NCBI GenBank assembly: GCA_013205565.1
Contig: JABMMM010000107.1
Location: forward strand, 1 to 56,200
Direction: 5' to 3'
Length of the DNA stretch: 56,200 bases
Source of the DNA: Alcaligenaceae bacterium
GTDB lineage: Bacteria > Pseudomonadota > Gammaproteobacteria > Burkholderiales > Burkholderiaceae_B
Numbering within the stretch: the stretch's first letter is position 1; every line of letters begins with the position of its first letter. Made by a program: the position numbers and the translations under genes. Positions 1 through 8,139 of this stretch are shown piece after piece. The notes beneath the pieces were generated by a model that was given only the letters and a program-made list of their open reading frames with translations, made no database searches and had not been told where the DNA came from.

Positions 1-675
1 CAATGGAAGCTTGAAGTGTTTTCGGCGCGTGATGCGGTCGAGGGGGCCTGCTTGCTGGGCGAGACCAATGAAAAACCAGTGGTGATTGCGGATACGCAAG
101 ATAATCCGGGCGCAGGGGGGGACAGTAATACGACGGGATTGTTGCGCGCCCTGCTTGAGAAAGGCGCAGGCAAGCGGTTGCCGGGCAAGGTTGCGCTCGG
201 GTTGCTGTTTGATCCAGCGACTGCAACGATGGCGCACGGGGCAGGCTTAGGGGCGTCGATTACAACCGCGGTGGGCACGGCGGTACCCACCTTTACTGGT
301 CAATTTAGCGATGCTCCGGTACAAGGCACTTTTAAAGTGAAAGCGCTATCGGATGGCAAAGTCACCCTCAAGGGGCCGATGATGACAGGCTCACGCATCA
401 CGCTAGGCCCCTGCGCATTGCTTGAAATAGAAGGTGTCTTGGTGGCGGTCGCCAGTGGCAAAAAACAGTTGCTTGATCGTGAACTATTTCGGATGTTGGG
501 TGTGCATCCTGAAACGATGAAAATACTGGTCGTAAAAAGCTCAAATCATTTTCGGGCTGATTTCACACCGATCGCCTCGCATATCCTAGTGGCGAAAGCT
601 GCGGGTCCAATGGCGGCGGATCCAGCTGATTTGCCCTGGACCAAGCTGCCTAAAACAACCCGAACCACGCCTTAG
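1..675 (+). CDS. MlrC/M81-family metallopeptidase, C-terminal part (5' end outside window)
   Basis: The reading frame is open to the first base of the window, so this is the 3' part of a longer gene; the GTG at position 16 is probably internal. The visible 224 residues match the C-terminal domain of MlrC-like proteins (microcystinase C / DUF1485 family, about 490 aa): a DNPG segment followed by GGDSN and LLRALLEKGAG near the start, then LFDPATATMAHGAGLGASI. In this family the zinc-binding N-terminal domain precedes this region and would lie outside the window. Members are predicted metal-dependent amidases or peptidases, and most have no proven substrate. It is followed within 10 bases by a tRNA gene on the other strand. 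Family assignment is solid; substrate is unknown. Confidence 0.8.
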   Translation, partial: QWKLEVFSARDAVEGACLLGETNEKPVVIADTQDNPGAGGDSNTTGLLRALLEKGAGKRLPGKVALGLLFDPATATMAHGAGLGASITTAVGTAVPTFTGQFSDAPVQGTFKVKALSDGKVTLKGPMMTGSRITLGPCALLEIEGVLVAVASGKKQLLDRELFRMLGVHPETMKILVVKSSNHFRADFTPIASHILVAKAAGPMAADPADLPWTKLPKTTRTTP

Positions 676-682
676 ATTTAAC

Positions 683-758
683 TGGTGCCGGAGAAAGGAA
701 TCGAACCCTCGACCTTCTCATTACAAGTGAGCTGCTCTACCAACTGAGCTACTCCGGC
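683..758 (-). tRNA. tRNA-Thr (anticodon UGU)
   Basis: Read on the minus strand, this 76-nt stretch folds as a full cloverleaf. The acceptor stem GCCGGAG pairs with CTCCGGC, the D stem is GCTC/GAGC, the anticodon loop is CTTGTAA with TGT at positions 34-36, and the T loop is TTCGATT. The discriminator base and the 3' CCA are encoded. UGU reads ACA and related threonine codons. It lies between the MlrC-like gene and sspB. Confidence 0.95.
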
Positions 759-843
759 GGTGTGTTGCGAATACTAGCGCTGTGCAATTCATTGCAACGC
801 GCCGAATTATAAAGTATTTAACGGTTGCTGACCAAAGCACGTG

Positions 844-1311
844 CTACTTAACGATAGTGAGTTTTGGCCGGGGAGGTTCGGGAGACTCAGTGCTGGTTGC
901 GGCGCGTGTGGTGGTTGCAGGCGAGGCCGGCGGTGCGCGCGTACCGGCAGCAAAGCCCGCTGTCGTGGCGTTGGTTGCCGGGGTATCACTTTGACGTGGC
1001 TCTTCAACCTCAAAGCCCATGCCGGCGCCAGTTTCGCGCGCATACAGCGCGGTCACGGCCCCAACAGGGATATAGAGATTTTCAGTCACGCCGTTAAAAC
1101 GCGCCTGAAACTCGATCGTGTCATTGCCAAGCACAAGCCCCTTGGTGGCCATGACGCCGATATTGAGCGTGATTTGCCCATCTTTGATATGTGCGGGTGG
1201 CACCAGTGTGTTGGTATCGACCCGGACAACGATCTGCGGCGTATAGCCGTTATCGGTGCACCATTCGTGCAGCGCGCGAAGCATATATGGCTTAGTAGAG
1301 GTTTCTGCCAT
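844..1311 (-). CDS. sspB: ClpXP adaptor SspB
   Basis: This 155-aa protein matches SspB, the adaptor that binds ssrA-tagged polypeptides from stalled ribosomes and delivers them to the ClpXP protease. The folded N-terminal substrate-binding domain (about residues 1-110, starting with STKPYMLRALHEWC) is followed by a low-complexity Ala/Thr/Pro-rich linker. A C-terminal tail RPKLTIVK resembles the ClpX-binding motif at the end of E. coli SspB. The gene follows sspA on the same strand with a 10-bp gap, the usual sspAB operon order. A long ORF on the opposite strand is only its shadow. Confidence 0.93.
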   Translation of the reverse strand: MAETSTKPYMLRALHEWCTDNGYTPQIVVRVDTNTLVPPAHIKDGQITLNIGVMATKGLVLGNDTIEFQARFNGVTENLYIPVGAVTALYARETGAGMGFEVEEPRQSDTPATNATTAGFAAGTRAPPASPATTTRAATSTESPEPPRPKLTIVK

Positions 1312-1321
1312 AAAAGTATGA

Positions 1322-1933
1322 CTAGCGCTTCATCACTTTTTCTGAGGGCGTCAGCGCCTCGATATAGGCGGGGCGTGAAAAAATACGCTCGCCATACTTT
1401 TGAATAGGGGCCGCCGTTTTAGGAAGTTCGATGCCGTAGTGATCCAGGCGCCAAAGTAACGGAGCCATCGCAACATCGAGCATCGAAAATTCTTCACCGA
1501 GCATATATTTATTTTTTAGCAATAACGGCGCAAGCTGCGACAGACGATCGCGTACTTGCGCACGTGCAATATTCATGCGCTTTTCGTCAGCGCGTACCGC
1601 GCGGTCTTCGAGTGCCGCGACATGGATGAACAACTCTTTTTCAAAGTTATACAAAAACAAGCGCGTGCGCGCACGCATCACTGGGTCGGCGGGCATCAGC
1701 TGTGGGTGAGGAAAACGCTCGTCAATATATTCATTGATGATGTTTGACTCGTACAGGATGAGATCGCGCTCGACCAGGATGGGTACTTGGCCATAAGGGT
1801 TCATGACTGCGATATCTTCGGGCTTATTAAATAAGTCGATATCGCGGATTTCAAAATCCATACCCTTTTCAAACAACACAAAACGGCAGCGATGCGAGAA
1901 GGGGCAGGTGGTTCCGGAGTAAAGGACCATCAT
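1322..1933 (-). CDS. sspA: Stringent starvation protein A (GST fold)
   Basis: This RNA-polymerase-associated protein is involved in stationary-phase and stress survival in other proteobacteria. It has an N-terminal thioredoxin-like GST domain (LYSGTTCPFSHRCRFVL) and a C-terminal helical GST domain (ARTRLFLYNFEKEL onward), for about 203 aa in total. The frame is open further upstream, but family alignment supports starting at the MMVLYSG methionines (1933 or 1930); the extra 28 residues are not family-like. SspA proteins lack glutathione transferase activity despite the fold. It is followed closely by sspB and lies downstream of the petABC terminator. Confidence 0.92.
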   Translation of the reverse strand: MMVLYSGTTCPFSHRCRFVLFEKGMDFEIRDIDLFNKPEDIAVMNPYGQVPILVERDLILYESNIINEYIDERFPHPQLMPADPVMRARTRLFLYNFEKELFIHVAALEDRAVRADEKRMNIARAQVRDRLSQLAPLLLKNKYMLGEEFSMLDVAMAPLLWRLDHYGIELPKTAAPIQKYGERIFSRPAYIEALTPSEKVMKR

Positions 1934-1975
1934 GATGGATTTCCGTCCTAAAAATGAATACGAATAAAAGTGAAA

Positions 1976-2006
1976 GGCCAGCGTCTGCGTCAGGCAGACG
2001 CTGGCC
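1976..2006 (-). terminator. Hairpin terminator downstream of petABC
   Basis: A perfect 13-bp inverted repeat (1976-1988 and 1994-2006) with a 5-nt loop lies directly after the petC stop codon. On the minus strand it is followed by a pyrimidine/T-rich stretch (CCTTTCACTTTTATTC). The position and stem strength fit a Rho-independent terminator for the bc1 operon. The T tract is interrupted, so some readthrough into sspA is possible. Confidence 0.75.
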
Positions 2007-2018
2007 CCGAAAAACAAA

Positions 2019-2879
2019 CTACTTGACGTGCTTCCAGTACGAGGCGTTTAGACGCCACGCCACGACGAAAAACAAACCTAAAAACAACAACACCCAAACG
2101 CCGATCTGCTTGCGCTTTTGTTGAATCGGCTCTGCCATCCAGGTCATGAAGTTAGTAAGATCTGCAATATCGTTATCGTAAGCTGAGGTGCGCGAGGCTT
2201 CGAGTGCTTTGAACTTGTAATCGGCCGAGGCTTTACCCTGATAGTTGGCAAGTTTTTCGGTTTGACTTGTCGTATAGCCTAAGGCGTCATAAGTCGTGGT
2301 GACGCGTTCCCAGCCAGCAGGGCCTTTGCCACCAGGCGCTTCGTGCTGGTGCACAACGACCGAGGTCATTTCGCGTGGCCCCTGGCGCTCGAACAACACG
2401 TGAGGCATTGCCGCCGCGGGGTACGCAAGATTGTCCCAACCTGTTGGCTTGCTGGTATCGCGATAAAACGTACGCAAATAAGTATAGATATAGTCTGAGC
2501 CCGTTGGGCCAGCATTGGCTGACTTTGCTCGCGCGATCACTGATAAATCAGGTGGCATCACGCCAAACCAAGCCTTACCGTCTTTAACAGAGACCGAGCC
2601 CATCATCAAATCTCCAACCTTATCGCCTGTGAATAACAGGCTGGTACGGATTTGCTCATCGGTCAGGCCGATGTCGTTCAGTTTGTTGTAGCGCATCGAT
2701 ACAGCGCTATGGCAATTTAAGCAATAGTTAACAAAGAGTTTGGCACCGTTTTGTAACGAGGTCAGTTCATTGATGCGGTTAGGTGCTCGGTCGAGGGCAA
2801 AGTCGCCCCCCGAGGCGCTGGCCGTCGTGCAAGTTATCGAGAGGGCAAGAGCACAAAGCAGCTTCTTGATCATGGTCAT
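2019..2879 (-). CDS. petC: Cytochrome c1 of the bc1 complex
   Basis: This is the haem-c subunit of ubiquinol:cytochrome c oxidoreductase; it takes electrons from the Rieske protein and passes them to soluble or bound cytochrome c. A signal peptide of about 23 residues is followed by the haem attachment site C53-L-N-C56-H57. An AMPHVLFE segment probably contributes the axial methionine region. One C-terminal membrane helix (VWVLLFLGLFFVVAW) anchors the periplasmic domain. At 286 aa it is of usual length. It is the last gene of petA-petB-petC. ATGs at 2879 and 2873 are both possible starts. Confidence 0.95.
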   Translation of the reverse strand: MTMIKKLLCALALSITCTTASASGGDFALDRAPNRINELTSLQNGAKLFVNYCLNCHSAVSMRYNKLNDIGLTDEQIRTSLLFTGDKVGDLMMGSVSVKDGKAWFGVMPPDLSVIARAKSANAGPTGSDYIYTYLRTFYRDTSKPTGWDNLAYPAAAMPHVLFERQGPREMTSVVVHQHEAPGGKGPAGWERVTTTYDALGYTTSQTEKLANYQGKASADYKFKALEASRTSAYDNDIADLTNFMTWMAEPIQQKRKQIGVWVLLFLGLFFVVAWRLNASYWKHVK

Positions 2880-2898
2880 TCCGTAAATTAGGTTAGGC

Positions 2899-4278
2899 TC
2901 AGTGTGCTTGGAACGTGACTCGGTCAGGAACCGGTTTGAAGGTTCCGAGACAACTCCAGACAGGCATCAAGAAAAAGAAGCCCAGATAAATGAGCGTACC
3001 AATTTGCGAGAGCAAGTTAAAGAAGTCTGTAGGCGCCTGAGTACCGAGATAGCCCAAGACAACAAAGTTTGCAAAGAAAACACCGTAGAGCGTTTTGTGC
3101 CAGCCGGGGCGATAGCGGATGGATTTAACTGGGCTGTAGTCGAGCCAAGGCACAAAAAACAGTAGAACAACGGCTCCACCCATGGCGACTACGCCCCAGA
3201 ATTTTGCGTCGATCAGGCGCAATAAGACGGCGACGCCAAGCAGTGCGACGGGTGCAAGTAGTTTGACCAGACCCTTCGTGCGAATGAACATGAAGATTGC
3301 GGCGACGACAGCGGCGCCGGCAAGCACCCAAGTAAACCCATCGTTGGTCGCTCGCAGCATAGAGTAGAAGGGCGTGAAGTACCAGACTGGCGCAATGTGC
3401 AAGGGTGTTTTGAGCGGGTCAGCAGGGATAAAGTTGTTGAACTCAAGAAAGTAGCCGCCCATTTCGGGGGCGAAGAAAACAATCGCCATGAAGATGATTA
3501 GAAATCCCATAAAACCCATGATGTCGTGCACGGTGTAATACGGGTGAAACGGGATGCCATCCAGCGGGCGACCGTATTTGTCTTGCTTGGTTTTGATATC
3601 GACACCGTCTGGGTTGTTTGAGCCCACTTCGTGCAGGGCGATAACGTGCGAAACCACTAAGCCCAGTAAAACTAACGGAATGGCAAAAACATGAAACGCG
3701 AAGAAGCGATTCAGTGTGGCATCGGACACCACATAGTCACCTCGAATCCAGATCGAGAGTTCGGGGCCGATAAACGGAATCGCCGAGAAAAGGTTCACGA
3801 TAACCTGCGCACCCCAGAACGACATCTGACCCCAGGGCAAGAGGTAGCCAAAAAATGCCTCGGCCATCAAGCACAAGAAAATGCCGACGCCGAAGATCCA
3901 GACCAGCTCACGTGGCTTGCGGTATGAACCGTAAATGAGCGCGCGAACCATGTGCAGATACACCACGACAAAAAACATCGAGGCGCCGGTGGAGTGCATA
4001 TAACGGATAAACCAGCCGCCAGGCACTTCGCGCATGATGTATTCAACTGACTGAAAGGCGTACTGTGCGTCTGGCTTGTAGTGCATGACCAAAAAGATAC
4101 CGGTCACGATTTGCAACACCAGCACCAATAAAGACAGGGCACCAAAAAAGTACCAGAAGTTGAAGTTTTTGGGCGCATAGTATTCAGACAGATGCGCTTT
4201 ATATGTAGAGGTCAGCGGAAAGCGCTGGTCGATCCAACCTAATAGTCCGGTCGTTTCGACGGTTTTATTGCCAGCCAT
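2899..4278 (-). CDS. petB: Cytochrome b of the bc1 complex
   Basis: This membrane subunit carries the two b haems and the quinol oxidation and quinone reduction sites. It has 459 aa with multiple hydrophobic helices and the family segments GYLLPWGQMSFWGA (Qo region) and a helix around YMHSTGASMFFVVVYLHM carrying haem-ligand histidines. A PEW-equivalent region is seen as APVWYFTPFYSMLRA. AAAGGA lies upstream of the ATG at 4278. It is the middle gene of the operon, with gaps of 57 bp to petA and 19 bp to petC. Confidence 0.95.
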   Translation of the reverse strand: MAGNKTVETTGLLGWIDQRFPLTSTYKAHLSEYYAPKNFNFWYFFGALSLLVLVLQIVTGIFLVMHYKPDAQYAFQSVEYIMREVPGGWFIRYMHSTGASMFFVVVYLHMVRALIYGSYRKPRELVWIFGVGIFLCLMAEAFFGYLLPWGQMSFWGAQVIVNLFSAIPFIGPELSIWIRGDYVVSDATLNRFFAFHVFAIPLVLLGLVVSHVIALHEVGSNNPDGVDIKTKQDKYGRPLDGIPFHPYYTVHDIMGFMGFLIIFMAIVFFAPEMGGYFLEFNNFIPADPLKTPLHIAPVWYFTPFYSMLRATNDGFTWVLAGAAVVAAIFMFIRTKGLVKLLAPVALLGVAVLLRLIDAKFWGVVAMGGAVVLLFFVPWLDYSPVKSIRYRPGWHKTLYGVFFANFVVLGYLGTQAPTDFFNLLSQIGTLIYLGFFFLMPVWSCLGTFKPVPDRVTFQAH

Positions 4279-4335
4279 GAAAACGGTTCCTTTGCTTGTT
4301 CAGTGTCGCGTTGTAAGGGGTTGAGCAACAGGCCG

Positions 4336-4980
4336 TTAGGCCTTGTTGTTCTCGTCAACCCCGACAATGATGCGGGTGTCGCTTAAATACTGATAGGGGG
4401 GTACTTCGAGGTTGTCGGGCGCGGGTTTATTTTTAAATACGCGGCCTGCCATATCGAAGGTTGAGCCATGGCACGGGCACAGAAAGCCGCCGTCCCAATT
4501 TGAGGGCAGGCTTGGCTGAGCACCAGTTGCCAATTTTGGCGTGGGCGAGCAGCCCAAATGCGTGCAGATCCCGACGGCGACGAACAGCTCTTGCTTGCGC
4601 GAGCGCCACTCATTTTTAGCGTAAGCCGGTGTGTAACCCGCACGTGTTGAGTTTGGGTCGGCAAGCTCGCCGTTATTTTGTTTGAGCGACTCAAGTTGCT
4701 CTTTGGTGCGGCGAATCAGCCAAACCGGTTTGCCGCGCCATTCGACCGTGCGCATCTCGCCGGGTGCCAGCGTACTGATGTCGACCTCGACGGGCGCACC
4801 TGCCGCTCGCGCGCGATCAGAGGGCGCAAACGTGCTGACAAATGGTACTGCCGCAGCTAAGCCCGCTACTCCACCCATCGCACAGGTGGTGCCAATCCAG
4901 AGACGGCGTGTGGGGTCTGAAGGCAACCTGACCGGAGCCGCGCCTTCATCGTCATGCATAACAGAATCCTGACTCATCAT
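4336..4980 (-). CDS. petA: Rieske iron-sulfur protein of the bc1 complex
   Basis: This 2Fe-2S subunit transfers electrons from quinol to cytochrome c1. The cluster-binding boxes are clear: C139-T-H141-L-G-C144 and C168-P-C170-H171-G-S173, including the cysteines expected to form the stabilising disulfide. The N-terminus has a twin arginine (TRRLWIG, residues 24-30) before a hydrophobic segment, which fits Tat export; a complete tatABC set lies at 8140-9818. At 214 aa it is of normal length. It is the first gene of petABC and diverges from mscL. Confidence 0.95.
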   Translation of the reverse strand: MMSQDSVMHDDEGAAPVRLPSDPTRRLWIGTTCAMGGVAGLAAAVPFVSTFAPSDRARAAGAPVEVDISTLAPGEMRTVEWRGKPVWLIRRTKEQLESLKQNNGELADPNSTRAGYTPAYAKNEWRSRKQELFVAVGICTHLGCSPTPKLATGAQPSLPSNWDGGFLCPCHGSTFDMAGRVFKNKPAPDNLEVPPYQYLSDTRIIVGVDENNKA

Positions 4981-5060
4981 CCTATCCTTGTTATTGCGCG
5001 GGTGACCTTACCTCTTTGTTAACGCCGCCCGGCAGTCATTACTCAACAAACACTTTTGTC

Positions 5061-5089
5061 TTGAAGCAAATTTTTTAACCCCTTATTAT
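5061..5089 (+). promoter_or_regulatory. Putative sigma-70 promoter of mscL
   Basis: TTGAAG (5061-5066) and TATTAT (5084-5089) are separated by 17 bp, close to the sigma-70 consensus and about 40 bases before the mscL ATG. GGAG sits a few bases ahead of the start codon. This is a motif reading only; no start site is known. Confidence 0.5.
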
Positions 5090-5129
5090 AGCCCGACCGA
5101 AGAAACACTTTGCATGGGAGAAATCGGAA

Positions 5130-5573
5130 ATGGCGCAGGGAAAAGGAATTTTCAAAGAATTTGAGCAATTTGCCCTACGTGGCAATGTTGTGGATTTGGC
5201 CGTTGGCGTGATCGTGGGAGCAGCCTTTGGCAAAATCGTCGACTCGCTTGTCAAAGACATTGTGATGCCAATCGTTAATTTCTTGGTCGGGGGCTCAGTG
5301 GATTTCAGTAATAAGTACATCGTGCTGTCGCGCCCGGCTCAGTACGCCGGCCCGGATACCTACGCTGAGCTGACCAAAGCCGGCGCGAACTTGTTTGCGT
5401 GGGGTAATTTTTTAACGATTGTGATTAACTTTGTGCTGTTGGCATTTGTGATTTTTTTTATGGTGAAAGCCATTAATACGGCGCGCGCCAAAATGGATCT
5501 TGCTGCGCCCCCGCCAACAACCCCTGAGGATATTGCATTGCTGCGCGAGATCAGGGATTCGCTAAAGAAGTGA
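5130..5573 (+). CDS. mscL: Large-conductance mechanosensitive channel MscL
   Basis: This homopentameric inner-membrane channel opens under extreme membrane tension to release solutes on osmotic downshock. It has the conserved N-terminal amphipathic segment ([27 protein letters not shown], split over the first helix), a periplasmic loop and a second membrane helix ([20 protein letters not shown]). The C-terminal cytoplasmic helix ends [15 protein letters not shown]. At 147 aa it is standard size. It stands alone, divergent from petA and convergent with the NIF3-family gene. Confidence 0.97.
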   Translation: MAQGKGIFKEFEQFALRGNVVDLAVGVIVGAAFGKIVDSLVKDIVMPIVNFLVGGSVDFSNKYIVLSRPAQYAGPDTYAELTKAGANLFAWGNFLTIVINFVLLAFVIFFMVKAINTARAKMDLAAPPPTTPEDIALLREIRDSLKK

Positions 5574-5604
5574 TTTCACCGCAAGTACAAGAAATCCTTA
5601 ATAC

Positions 5605-5626
5605 AAGCCCGGTTAAACCGGGTTGT
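5605..5626. terminator. Small inverted repeat between convergent mscL and NIF3-family gene
   Basis: CCCGGTT-A-AACCGGG (5608-5622) is a perfect 7-bp palindrome, extended imperfectly by ACAA/TTGT on either side. It overlaps the stop codon of the minus-strand gene and lies about 35 bases after mscL. It may act as a bidirectional terminator, but there is no long T tract. Confidence 0.3.
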
Positions 5627-6368
5627 CGATATCGACAAAGTCCACCCGGATCCCGAACTCTTGCGCAATCGCCTCGCCTAACGCTTGCACACCATAGCGT
5701 TCAGTAGCGTGGTGCCCGGCGCTGATAAAGCCGACACCCGCCTCGCGGGCGAGGTGCACGGTTGGCTCAGAGACCTCACCGGTGATAAATAGCTGTGCGC
5801 CCGCGTCAATCGCCCGCTGAAGCAGGCTTTGAGCCGCCCCCGTGCACCAGGCGATTCGCTGAACCGGTAAGTCGGGCGTACCCAGCACAAGCGGAATCCG
5901 CTCTAAGCGCTGCTCAACGAGCTGCGCAAAACCGCCTAAGGTGGTGACGCCCGGTCTTGAGCCCAGCCAAAGCAGCTCAGTCGCGGTGGGCGAAGGCTCG
6001 GCAATTAACCCCAAAACTTTTGCAAGTTGTGCGTTATTTCCTAGCACCGGGTGTGCATCGAGCGGCAGATGATAGGCCAACAAATTCAGGTCGTGCGCGA
6101 GCAGCGAAGCCACGCGGACCTTACGTGTTCCAACGAGTCGGGGGTCTTCGCCCTTCCAAAACCAGCCGTGGTGAACAAGCAGCGCGTCAGCCTGTTGTTT
6201 TGCCGCGACGTCGATCAAGGCTTGGCTCGCCGTGACACCCGTGACAATATGGCCAACTGAGTGCTTGCCTTCGACCTGTAAGCCATTTGGGCAATAATCA
6301 CTAAAGGCTGCCACGTTGAGCGTGGTCGCAAGCCACTGCGTTAAAGTGTGCGTTGAAACAGTTTTCAT
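5613..6368 (-). CDS. NIF3-family (YbgI-type) dinuclear-metal protein
   Basis: This 251-aa protein has the NIF3/DUF34 pattern: an N-terminal NGLQVEG segment, the metal-binding LLVHHGWFW motif, a middle NLLAYHLPLDAHP segment and a C-terminal SAGHHATERYGV. These His/Asp/Glu residues bind a two-metal centre in a hexameric ring in known structures. The family is widespread, and its proposed link to GTP cyclohydrolase-like or quality-control chemistry is unproven. I chose the ATG at 6368 (MKTVSTHTLTQWL) because the 47 upstream residues are not family-like. It diverges from the protease gene with only 16 bp between starts. Confidence 0.85.
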   Translation of the reverse strand: MKTVSTHTLTQWLATTLNVAAFSDYCPNGLQVEGKHSVGHIVTGVTASQALIDVAAKQQADALLVHHGWFWKGEDPRLVGTRKVRVASLLAHDLNLLAYHLPLDAHPVLGNNAQLAKVLGLIAEPSPTATELLWLGSRPGVTTLGGFAQLVEQRLERIPLVLGTPDLPVQRIAWCTGAAQSLLQRAIDAGAQLFITGEVSEPTVHLAREAGVGFISAGHHATERYGVQALGEAIAQEFGIRVDFVDIDNPV

Positions 6369-6384
6369 GATTGCTGGATCCCTC

Positions 6385-7554
6385 ATGCGTCGTCTTTGGC
6401 TGTTGTTTGCCCAAGCAGTAACAGTGTGTATCGCGATTTTATTCGTGGTCACGACTTTACGCCCAGATTGGTTACGCCTGGCAGCGCGCACTGACCCGCG
6501 CCCCGGCATTCCAGTTGACGCGCTCGGTTCGGGGGCGGTTGATGCCGGCGCCGTGCAGCAGGCGCCAGGGTCTTATGCGGTGGCGGTTGCGGCGGCCGCG
6601 CCGGCAGTGGTTAACATCCACACGACTAAGCGTGTTTCTGTTTCCCGTATGCCCTTGCCTGCCGACCCGGCGCTGCGTAAATTTTTTGAACAAATGCCGG
6701 GCTTTAATCAGCAGCAGCAGGCCACTAACCTCGGCTCTGGCGTCGTCGTATCGGACAAAGGCCATGTTTTAACTAACTTTCATGTCATTGAGGGCGCCGA
6801 CGAAATTATTGTCGCTCTGACCGATGGTCGACAGGCGGTTGCGACCGTGGTTGGCGTCGATGCCGATTCAGATCTTGCAGTGTTAAGTATTGCGCTAACA
6901 AATCTGCCGCTTTTGCGCTTTACCTTACTCGAGGCTCCCCGGGTTGGCGATGTCGTACTCGCAATTGGCAATCCGTTCGGTGTGGGTCAGACAATCACCA
7001 TGGGGATTGTCTCGGCACTCGGTCGCACTGGGCTTGGCATCAACACCTACGAGAACTTTATTCAAACCGACGCGGCCATTAACCCGGGTAATTCAGGGGG
7101 TGCACTGATCGATACTCAGGGGCGACTCGTGGGGATCAATTCGGCAATTTATTCAAAATCAGGTGGCTCGTTAGGAATTGGCTTTGCCATTCCGGCCGAG
7201 GCGGCACAAACGGTGTTGAGTCAAATCCTGACATTTGGCTACGTTAAACGTGGTTGGCTGGGGATTGAACCGCAGGATATGACGGCCGACTTAGCGCGCG
7301 CGTTCGGTTTAGAGCGAGCGGGTGGAGTCATTATTGCTGGCATGCTTCGCGACGGACCCGCTGCAAAAGGAGGTTTGAAAGTCGGCGACATCATTCAGGC
7401 GATAGACGGCAAGCCGGTCAACGACACTCAACGCTTTATGGCGCGTATTGCTGCGAAAGCACCGGGTGAGGCCCTTGAACTCAAGCTCTATCGCAATGGC
7501 CGCCTGCAAACCTTGAGTTTGACCGCAGGGCAGCGCCCCGCTAAGCCAAGGTAA
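6385..7554 (+). CDS. Membrane-anchored HtrA-type serine protease (DegS/AlgW-like, one PDZ domain)
   Basis: This 389-aa periplasmic serine protease has an N-terminal membrane anchor (about residues 4-24, LWLLFAQAVTVCIAILFVV), a trypsin-like domain and one PDZ domain (about residues 290-380, ending in a GEALELKLYRNG segment). The catalytic triad reads H133 (TNFHVIEG), D163 (DSDLAVL) and S237 (NPGNSGGA). A single PDZ plus an uncleaved anchor resembles DegS/AlgW, which start the sigma-E response by cutting RseA/MucA; that role here is inference, and no rpoE cluster is present. In related Burkholderiales the gene sits beside NIF3 and tat genes and is often called degQ or mucD. An ATG at 6367 is an alternative start. 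Confidence 0.88.
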   Translation: MRRLWLLFAQAVTVCIAILFVVTTLRPDWLRLAARTDPRPGIPVDALGSGAVDAGAVQQAPGSYAVAVAAAAPAVVNIHTTKRVSVSRMPLPADPALRKFFEQMPGFNQQQQATNLGSGVVVSDKGHVLTNFHVIEGADEIIVALTDGRQAVATVVGVDADSDLAVLSIALTNLPLLRFTLLEAPRVGDVVLAIGNPFGVGQTITMGIVSALGRTGLGINTYENFIQTDAAINPGNSGGALIDTQGRLVGINSAIYSKSGGSLGIGFAIPAEAAQTVLSQILTFGYVKRGWLGIEPQDMTADLARAFGLERAGGVIIAGMLRDGPAAKGGLKVGDIIQAIDGKPVNDTQRFMARIAAKAPGEALELKLYRNGRLQTLSLTAGQRPAKPR

Positions 7555-7577
7555 AAGCCCGTTGACTAGTGGGTAGG

Positions 7578-7919
7578 TCAGTGGGCAGGTTCGGTGGGCA
7601 TTTGTTTGACTAACGGCGGGTGTGCCGCAATCAGTGACTCAGCCTGAACCAACAGAGGCTGTCGCACGTTTGGATCGAGATGATAGAAGACCTCTTGAAG
7701 GCGCGCGAGCTCTTCATCTTCGGTATAAAACCAACTGACGGGCGTATTTAAAATTTCAGCAACACGGCACATCAACTGATAGTCGGGCGAATGTTTGCCG
7801 CGTTCATATTGGTTCATGCGAGCGCTAGCAGACATTGGATCAATTCCGGCAAGTTTGCCGAGTTTTTCTTGTGACAACCCCACGCTTAGGCGGGCCTGTT
7901 TAAGACGATGAGCGAGCAC
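7578..7919 (-). CDS. XRE-family (Cro/CI-type) transcriptional regulator
   Basis: This 113-aa protein has an N-terminal helix-turn-helix of the XRE type (residues about 4-62: LKQARLSVGLSQEKLGKLAG, then MNQYERGKHSP). A short C-terminal helical part (LQEVFYHLDPNVRQPLLVQAESLI) may serve for dimerisation. The target is unknown. It is convergent with the protease gene, and 220 bp of AT-rich DNA separate it from tatC; that space holds half-site-like repeats that could be its own operator. Confidence 0.85.
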   Translation of the reverse strand: MLAHRLKQARLSVGLSQEKLGKLAGIDPMSASARMNQYERGKHSPDYQLMCRVAEILNTPVSWFYTEDEELARLQEVFYHLDPNVRQPLLVQAESLIAAHPPLVKQMPTEPAH

Positions 7920-8139
7920 GATAGTCCCCTTTCTAGAATCGGCGACCGAACCACGATAGGTGCGATCTGGCTAAGCATTAATCAAAAACCTAAAACTGCA
8001 TTTATTTGACTAATGTCGAAAAGATATACCTTAAAACATTTAGTAACAAGTGGAATTTTTAGTAGGTTAAACACCTGCAACAAGGACAAGCAATCGTCGA
8101 CCGGTTTTAAGCGCAAGCTGCATCAAATTTGTGCAAACT
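7920..8139. promoter_or_regulatory. AT-rich upstream region of the XRE gene with inverted half-sites
   Basis: This region upstream of the minus-strand XRE gene is clearly richer in A/T than its surroundings. GACTAATGT (8008-8016) and ACATTTAGT (8036-8044) form an imperfect inverted pair, and a further TTTAGTA follows near 8058-8064. Such spaced half-sites suit an autoregulatory operator, but this is inference. No gene is seen here. Confidence 0.3.

Noticed and set aside
841-1407. 188-aa open frame on the plus strand
   Set aside because: It lies antisense to sspB and the end of sspA, has no family-like segments and is explained by the codon bias of the real genes.
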